NCBI GenBank assembly: GCA_029964075.1
Contig: CM057149.1
Location: forward strand, 35,732,900 to 35,796,899
DNA length: 64,000 nucleotides
DNA from: Patiria pectinifera
Lineage: Eukaryota > Echinodermata > Asteroidea > Valvatida > Asterinidae
Direction of reading: 5' to 3'
Shown here: piece by piece, positions 57,554 to 64,000 of the stretch
Position numbering within the stretch: the stretch's first letter is position 1
How the letters are laid out: each line of letters begins with the position of its first letter
Translations under genes and position numbers: made by a program
Notes under the pieces: generated by a model
Databases searched by the model: none
Seen by the model: only the letters and a program-made list of their open reading frames with translations
Told to the model about the DNA's origin: nothing

Positions 57554-58441
57554 CTGTACACAAGACAATATATAATACCAGAGGAAAAGAGAGAGATTGA
57601 ATTTTATTTCTGAACTAGCTGTAGGGTGTAAGTTAATTCAAAGTTTATGGAAGGGACAAATTGTACATTTTACAGGGATTTTTTTTGGGGGGGGCAGAAA
57701 ATTTCACATTTGTTTGGAATTGACTTTCTTGCTATGGTGAACATTCCGGTACATTTTAAGCCAAAAGTTTGAGGTTTCTTCCTTTATTGTTTTAAATCAA
57801 ATCCTACATTTAATCTTTTCTTTCTGATTTGTGGCTCTGGAGGATTATTTTTAAAGGATAGCAAAGGCCGAAATTGCATTGTGCTGTATTCTCGTGAAAT
57901 CTTGCAGGTTTCTTCAGGTCATCTTACACGCTCTCAGTATTCATTCATAAAAAGCTAACAAAACACTTCAAATAAATACGTCAAATTTTATATCATAAAT
58001 TAATAATTTTCAGCATAACAAAAGTCGAAACTTCAAATGTTAACTCATAAAAGAGCCACTCCTAAGAATTTCTCTACGCAAACAAAACAGGAAAGTAAAA
58101 CACAGAGAGGTAGAAGTAGAACAGCGCCACCATTTACATGTATTTTTACATGTTAATTTTACAACAGAAATTCCCAAGTCCAAAAAATTAGGGACTCTCG
58201 GTCTCAACACTGTTAATGAGAGTGAAAAGTAAATAAATGCAATACAAGAAAATAGATTTGCACAAGAAACAACCAGTCCACCAACACCCTTTTTGCACTT
58301 CATCAGCTGTCCAAAGTAACATGTACGCGGTCAGTCTCCATTTTTACATATCTATCCATAGTCTGCCACCAGGCCACTGAAGGTTCAATATTTTCAAACA
58401 GTTGGACATGTACCGGTCTAGTCTTTATAGGCTTCAAATTT

Positions 58442-58883
58442 GGCGATCGTGAAGTGTAGGGCCCCTGTTTTGTTTTGATCAAATTAGAGTCAAAAATGTT
58501 TTTTTTAATGCTAAAAAAATCACCTTTACAATCAAAAGCAGACTTGTCTCAATTCTAATGACACCCGATTTGCAATTTTGAACAGAGTCTTGGGGTAGAA
58601 ATCACACTTTTCCTACGCGGTTGGTGCCTTGCGATTCACTGCGCCGTGCGTTCTCACAGTACATCGCGCGGTGATCGCGATCTTTATTTTCGGGTCGCGT
58701 GTTGTCGCCGCGCTGTCATCGTCATTTTACCCCCAAATTTCCCTAAAAAAATCAAAACCCTGCCCTCTATGTATGACATACCTGTTTATTGAGAATGTCG
58801 CCAATTAGTTTTGGTAGGTCCAATAATTCTAAAGTGGATTTTGTTCCCTTTATAGGAACCGGGCCCTACACTTCACGATCGCC
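58442..58883. mobile_element. MITE with 23-bp perfect terminal inverted repeats
   Basis: Ends GGCGATCGTGAAGTGTAGGG.. and the exact reverse complement at 58,861-58,883. TCAAATT lies on both sides, giving a 7-8-bp target duplication that suggests a hAT-like origin. It is in the first intron of the MYND gene. Confidence 0.8.
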
Positions 58884-59082
58884 TCAAATTGAAATCACTT
58901 GGCTTCACTCTCAGGTGCAAAATGTTAAAGAAAGATAGTGGATATTTTGCTGGAGGTAATGACGGCAAACTAACGATTACTAAAGGTTTGCCGGCGGCAA
59001 TCCATATCAACAGAGGGCGCTGTACTCTTTAAAATAGGGCTGAATTATAAGAAGTATTAAATTCCCACCCAAAGTTGTGTAG

Positions 59083-59158
59083 CACGTTTGGTGTAATGGT
59101 TAAGCAAAGGCTCTGGTAAGCGGGATGACTCGCGTTCGATTCCGACCGCACCACATTT
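59083..59158 (+). pseudogene. tRNA-like sequence
   Basis: TTGGTGTAATGGTTAAGCA resembles an A box, and GCGTTCGATTCCGAC a B box, with near-tRNA spacing. The T stem does not pair well, so a degraded tRNA or SINE head is more likely than a working gene. Confidence 0.4.
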
Positions 59159-59830
59159 TAAAGTTTTTTTTCTCATCCCCAAATAAATAAGAATATTCTT
59201 CTTTTATTATTTTAACATGTCTCAAACATTTTTTGCAGAGTATTACATTTTCTTTTTCAGATTTGTGGCTCTGGAGGATTTTTTTAAAAAGGGAAATAAA
59301 GTCCGAAATTATAAAATAGTCTGAATCCCATCTTGTGAATACGAGGTAACAACGATAATTTTGGCATGGAGCCAGACTAAAACTTGTCACCGGAAAATGT
59401 TTAAGTACAAAAAAACAGTAACTGCGCATGTTCAGTGCATATCCGGCAAACTAACGTTTACTAAAGGTTTGCCGTCTCCGGCAAAATATACACTGCCTTA
59501 AAGAAAAGTTTCCTTTAAAAATTGAATTGAGACCTCAAACTTGGCTGGTGAAATACCGAGGACCTTGTCTTTGCCTCATTAGAATTTTGAAGGATTTTAT
59601 CGGCTAAAGGGTGAGTAAAAACTGGCCTGAATTTGTTTTGCAGTTTTTCTGCACTCAATGAGTCAAAGGGCCCAGTCTGGGAATTCCCCTGCACTGAATT
59701 AGTTATGATGCAATTTTTTTTGGGAAGTAATTTAGGCCGACAGTTTCTTTAAGCTTTTATCAAATTCACGCAAGTTGTGAAGAAAAAAGTGGTCAATAAC
59801 CTGAAAGCAATTAATGAAGATTGAACTTAC

Positions 59831-59856
59831 GGTTTGTTTTGAGCAATCGCAATAGT
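59831..59856 (-). CDS. Possible 26-nt upstream exon or 5'UTR end of the MYND gene
   Basis: A GTAAGT donor at 59,830 and a T-rich tract ending GCTGACAG define a 26-nt exon whose frame (TIAIAQNKP) joins in phase with 57,553. Alternatively the tract is not an acceptor and this is the end of a longer 5'UTR exon; a TGA then lies in frame just upstream and translation starts at 57,483. The sequence supports both. Confidence 0.45.
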
Positions 59857-60431
59857 CTGTCAGCAAAAAAAAAATGTTGTTTTTCGCAGCATTCACGGCG
59901 GACACAAACAGAAGAGTCCACTTCTTGCTGTGACCAGGTGACCTTTGACCGGTATGGTAATGAGCGCAACTCTCTGCCTCCTAGCCTTTAGTCAAGACCC
60001 ACGCGTCTTGATCCGGACACGTAACGCGCCCCGAACGCTGGCACGTAAAAAGACTATCCAGCGAGCGGTATACCCCGCAAGATTTGAGACCAAAAAAATT
60101 GGCACTATGTGCGTGTAGTTACACTACACCCTACACCAATAAAGCGCCCTCACAAGGCAGCAGGGATGAAGCTAGATTGATCACAGACAACCTGCTTACA
60201 ACGTGACAAAACTTTAATATGGAAGCATGCGCGATGTGCATACATAGATGCTAAAAATCGGTCATGTAATTCCAGAACACACAGTTGGCATATCCAATCG
60301 TCAGCATACCTCAGCGTTAACATCCAGAAGTGGACTTTGCTGAGTACCCGCGTAGATGTAGATGTAGATGAATCGTGTACCCTCTCTTAAGGTCACATGC
60401 ACACAATGAACACCCCACACAAAATCAGCAT
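59857..60431. promoter_or_regulatory. Possible promoter region of the MYND gene
   Basis: Upstream of the most distal MYND exon, 59,930-60,070 is richer in CpG than its surroundings (ACGCGTC, AACGCGCCCCGAACG). No TATA box is evident in the right place. This is positional inference only. Confidence 0.3.
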
Positions 60432-61946
60432 GTACAGCATCTACACAGTGCTAAGGAGGTCTACACTATCTACACAGTGCTAAAGAGGTCTACAGCATCT
60501 ACACAGTGCTAAAGAGGTCTACAGCATCTACACAGTGGTTAAGAGATCTACAGCATCTACACAGTGGTTAAGAGGTCTACATCATCTACACAGTGCTAAA
60601 AAGGTCTACAGCATCTACACAGTGCTAAAAAGGTTTACAGCATCTACACAGTGGTTAAGAGGCCTACACTATCTACACAGTGCTAAAAAGGTTTACAGCA
60701 TCTACACAGTGGTTAAGAGGTCTACATGCAGCATCTACACAGTGCTAAAAAGGTCTACAGCATCTACACAGTGCTAAAAAGGTCTACAGCATCTACACAG
60801 TGGTTAAGAGGTCTACAGCATCTACACAGTGGTTAAGAGGTCTACACTATCTACACAGTGGTTAAGAGGTCTACAGCATCTACACAGTGCTAAAGAGGTC
60901 TACAGCATCTACACAGTGGTTAAGAGGTCTACAGCATCTACACAGTGGTTAAGAGGCCTACAGCATCTACACAGTGGTTAAGAGGTCTACAGCATCTACA
61001 CAGTGGTTAAGAGGCCTACAGCATCTACACAGTGCTAAAGAGGTCTACACTATCTACACAGTGGTTAAGAGGTCTACAGCATCTACACAGTGCTAAAAAG
61101 GTCTACAGCATCTACACAGTGGTTAAGAGGTCTACAGCATCTACACAGTGGTTAAGAAGTCTACAGCATCTACACAGTGCTAAAGAGGTCTACAGCATCT
61201 ACACAGTGGTTAAGAGGTCTACAGCATCTACACAGTGGTTAAGAGGCCTACAGCATCTACACAGTGCTATAGAGGTCTACACTATCTACACAGTGATTAA
61301 GAGGTCTACAGCATCTACACAGTGCTAAAAAGGTCTACAGCATCTACACAGTGGTTAAGAGGTCTACACTATCTACACAGTGCTAAAAAGGTCTACAGCA
61401 TCTACACAGTGGTTAAGAGGTCCATGGGCGTCGCGAGGGGGGGGGGGCAAGGGGGGGCACTTGCCCCCCTCCCTGGAAAAGCAAAAAAAAAAAAAAAAAA
61501 AAGGAAGAAAAAGAAAAGAAAAAAAAAGAAAAAAGAAAAAAAAGAGGCGTGAAGACAAAGTGGTTAAAATTTAATGAGTTGGGGGGGGGGGGAATGTCCC
61601 TGCCCCCCTCTAAAACTGATGAATCAAGAATGTGTTGAGAAATACAAGCATTTTTTGGCCAAAATTTTTTTTGCCCCCCTCTAAAAAAAAATCCTGGCGA
61701 CGCCCATGAAGAGGTCTACAGCATCTACACAGTGGTTAAGAGGTCTACAGCATCTACACAGTGGTTAAGAGGTCTACAGCATCTACACAGTGGTTAAGAG
61801 GTCTACACTATCTACACGGTGGTTAAGAGGCCTACACTATCTACACAGTGCTAAAAAGGTCTACAGCATCTACACAGTGGTTAAGAGATCTACAGCATCT
61901 ACACAGTGGTTTAGAGGTCTACAGCATCTACACAGTGGTTAAGATT
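60432..61946. repeat. 29-bp satellite array
   Basis: About 40 or more copies of a unit reading GTCTACAGCATCTACACAGT plus GGTTAAGAG. The main variants are CAGCATC/CACTATC and GTGGTTAAGAG/GTGCTAAAAAG. It is interrupted by a 286-bp hAT-like element at 61,423-61,708. With a 29-bp period the plus strand reads open in all three frames and gives a repeating 29-residue peptide, which is an artefact of the period. Confidence 0.97.
61423..61708. mobile_element. hAT-like MITE inserted in the satellite (8-bp duplication AAGAGGTC)
   Basis: Terminal repeats CATGGGCGTCGC and GCGACGCCCATG are flanked by AAGAGGTC at 61,415-61,422 and 61,709-61,716, a duplicated piece of the satellite unit. The interior is extremely G-, C- and A-homopolymer-rich. 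Confidence 0.9.
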
Positions 61947-61956
61947 GTATCTGGTC

Positions 61957-62135
61957 AACTCGGACCCAAATCAACTAAACTCATGCCAAGTCGGACCCAC
62001 GCCAACTCGGACCCACGCAAACTCGGACCCACTACCAATTCAGACCACTACCAATTCGGACCCATGACCAACTCGGAACCACTACCAACTCGGAACCACT
62101 ACCATCTCGGACCCAAGCACGACCAACTCTGACCC
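61957..62135. repeat. Tandem repeat of an AACTCGGACCCACNNCC-type unit
   Basis: About nine imperfect copies of a 16-19-bp unit (AACTCGGACCCACTACC) lie directly after the 29-bp satellite. They are unrelated to it in sequence. Confidence 0.85.
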
Positions 62136-63210
62136 AACAATGATTCAATCATTAGTTTCAGTTATTATAGGTCATCTTACAGTGTTGGATGTATTCTGTA
62201 ATATATTCGGCTTTTATTGTTTTCTTTTGCTGTCACTGAGCGGTACTTTATGATGTGTACGGAAGTTGTTGCTAAACGCTTATCGTTTTGAACGTCATGA
62301 AACTCAACGTGCTTAGCTTTTTGAAACCGTGACTTAACCATGGCGGGAATATCTGTATATGAAGCTAAACCAAGAGATGTGTACATGTACATGTAAAGCA
62401 GGTTAGGCCCAAAGATTAGGCCTACCATATATCATTATGTACAGGTTAGTATATGTTTTAAGGAGCGTCCCGCCAAAGTTGAAATTAATTAGTTGATTAC
62501 TTGTCATGGGCTGTTTTTGTTGTGTAATGATTCATTGGAAAGCTCATTACTAAAAATTATCAACTTAATTTGAAAATGTTTGTTCAAGGTGCTACACCCA
62601 ACAAAACATGTATACATGTACACCAACTTTAAATCCCTTTAAAGCCTGGTTCCTTACAAAATGGTAACCTTAGGCCTGTTGAAGCAAAACATTATGTAAC
62701 TGTTATCGATTAAGAGCACAAAATCATATTTTTTCGTTGTGACTGTTGGTCCGCCATGTTGGGGTATTTAATTTTGACTAGGCGTTTGTAATTAATTTCG
62801 ATGTTTGAATACACTGCCGCGCTTATGCCATGCTAACGTAACACTAAATCAATTTTATTCGACACGGCATAAGCACATTTGAAAGAGGCCTTACCAAATT
62901 ATTTATATTTTTGATCTGTGATGAACGTGACCTGCCCGCATCCAATTACAGATGTGCACAATGTAGACCTACATAAATCTTTGATATACGATCACTACGA
63001 CGAACGGTAACCTACACATTTGTTGTTATTTTAGGATGTAAAACAAATGGTAATCGAACAGTATTTTTTACGTACTACGAGGCAGTGAACGTGTTTCAGT
63101 GAGGTCAGAGGATGTTTTTCATTTGAAATAACTATGTAGGCAAAAAAGTAATTGATTATTTTTTTTTATTCACATGCTTACTTTGATTTTTGTTCTTTTA
63201 ACGGAAGATT
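62136..63210. other. Intergenic sequence without recognised content
   Basis: A+T-rich. I find no exon with paired splice signals and no clear repeat family. Confidence 0.4.
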
Positions 63211-63795
63211 CCACTTCAAAACCAAGCTGGTGAGTTTGTTTGGAAATTTTGTAATCCTTGAGGAAACTTCTACCACTATAACTGACATGTATGTGTGGTG
63301 TTAAGGCCGTGCCTGTGTATAAAAATCGTGTCCTTCAACACGAACTGGCTAATTGTCAGAAGTCATTTAAATATGGGTTTTCCCGGCCAATTTCCTAAAA
63401 TGTGCATTCACTTCTGAAAATCAGTCATTTGTTTTCGTCTGAATTTGAATGCCATTTGAATTCAACGAAAGTTCAATCGTTTTTGTTGTCCGTGCATTCG
63501 GTTTTGAGAAACAGACGGCCAATTACGTTAGCTGTGCATTCATTTACGCAAGCATACCTTTTCGCACAGAGTTCTGGCATACAATTCCGTGAATGGGCAA
63601 TCAACTTGGTATGTTTTTCTCACTCAAAATAGCAGATTGCAACACATAATATTAAACTAAAAGTGAAGTAGAATGACCAATGTTAGAAATCGCCCTCTGA
63701 AAGTGAAAAGGAAGTCTTCTAAACGAGTTTGAATGAGCATAAACGAAATGTGCTGCTGGATCACTTGATTGATTGAACTGAAATGGAATCGAATT
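63211..63795 (+). pseudogene. Duplicated tail of MyTH4-FERM exon 9 with flanking intron
   Basis: Starts with the last 19 nt of coding exon 9 (encoding HFKTKL) and its GTGAGT donor, then about 565 bp matching the downstream intron. Homology stops at a shared GGAATCGAAT. There is no acceptor or upstream exon sequence, so it is a nonfunctional fragment about 21.5 kb from its source, in the same orientation. Confidence 0.85.
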
Positions 63796-64000
63796 TTTTT
63801 TCTCCTGACTTTTAGCGATTTCGTTTAAAGAAAATTTCTTTGAATTGTTAGGATGTCTCTTTATAGGCAGCAAACTTCTCCTGTGGAAATAATTGTCCTG
63901 AGATTTGATACAATTTCCACAAAAATTCACAAAGAATGAAAATTTCAACCAAATTTCTAATTTCAATGAAAAAGTGTAGTTCACATTAGTTCACTTTGGT

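Noticed and set aside
60535..61552. Repetitive open frames with STASTQWLRGL-type repeats
   Set aside because: The 29-bp satellite has no stop in these frames. There is no splice or coding evidence.

Overview
This is eukaryotic DNA. It has spliced genes, abundant short transposable elements, tRNA-derived SINEs, minisatellites and a Gypsy LTR retrotransposon. The repeat style and the class VII-type myosin tail suggest a marine deuterostome, probably an echinoderm. That assignment is inference only; no sequence here proves the taxon.

Layout. Positions 1-11,928 and 12,429-64,000 are two contigs joined by exactly 500 N. The last part of the first contig (about 800-10,215) is the reverse complement of the start of the second (12,429 to about 32,240). 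Both arms carry the 3' end of a threonine synthase-like 1 gene (THNSL1) and, 8.5 kb further out (not counting insertions), the first visible coding exon of a MyTH4-FERM gene. The right arm also holds insertions that the left arm lacks: a complete 9.7-kb Gypsy element (16,670-26,357), a 204-bp element with a 9-bp target duplication and two further MITEs. For most of these the left arm still shows the empty site. The pattern fits two diverged haplotypes scaffolded head to head; a real inverted duplication is the alternative.

Genes. (1) THNSL1 terminal exons on the minus strand at 10,084-11,685, with a partial plus-strand copy at 12,429-12,560. (2) A plus-strand gene of ten coding exons (31,477-42,596), about 624 aa: a basic Ser/Pro/Arg-rich N-terminus, then a MyTH4 domain and a FERM domain closely like the C-terminal half of myosin VII. 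No motor, IQ or SH3 exons were found between it and THNSL1, and an in-frame stop lies 18 nt upstream of the first ATG, so it may be a motorless myosin tail. Its first coding intron has textbook U12 AT-AC signals. (3) A minus-strand gene (46,037 to about 59,856) of nine or ten exons encoding a MYND-type zinc-finger protein of about 466 aa that I do not recognise. The gene models were built by hand: reading phase is continuous across every junction.

Mobile and repeat DNA. The Gypsy element has a gag, a pol joined by a canonical -1 frameshift heptamer, and an integrase split by a deletion and by an inserted 5.8S rRNA-like segment. The rest is MITEs (Harbinger-, hAT-, Mutator- and mariner-like by target duplication), foldback elements, SINEs, an 11-bp and a 12-bp minisatellite, and a 1.5-kb array of a 29-bp satellite (60,432-61,946) with its own hAT-like insertion.
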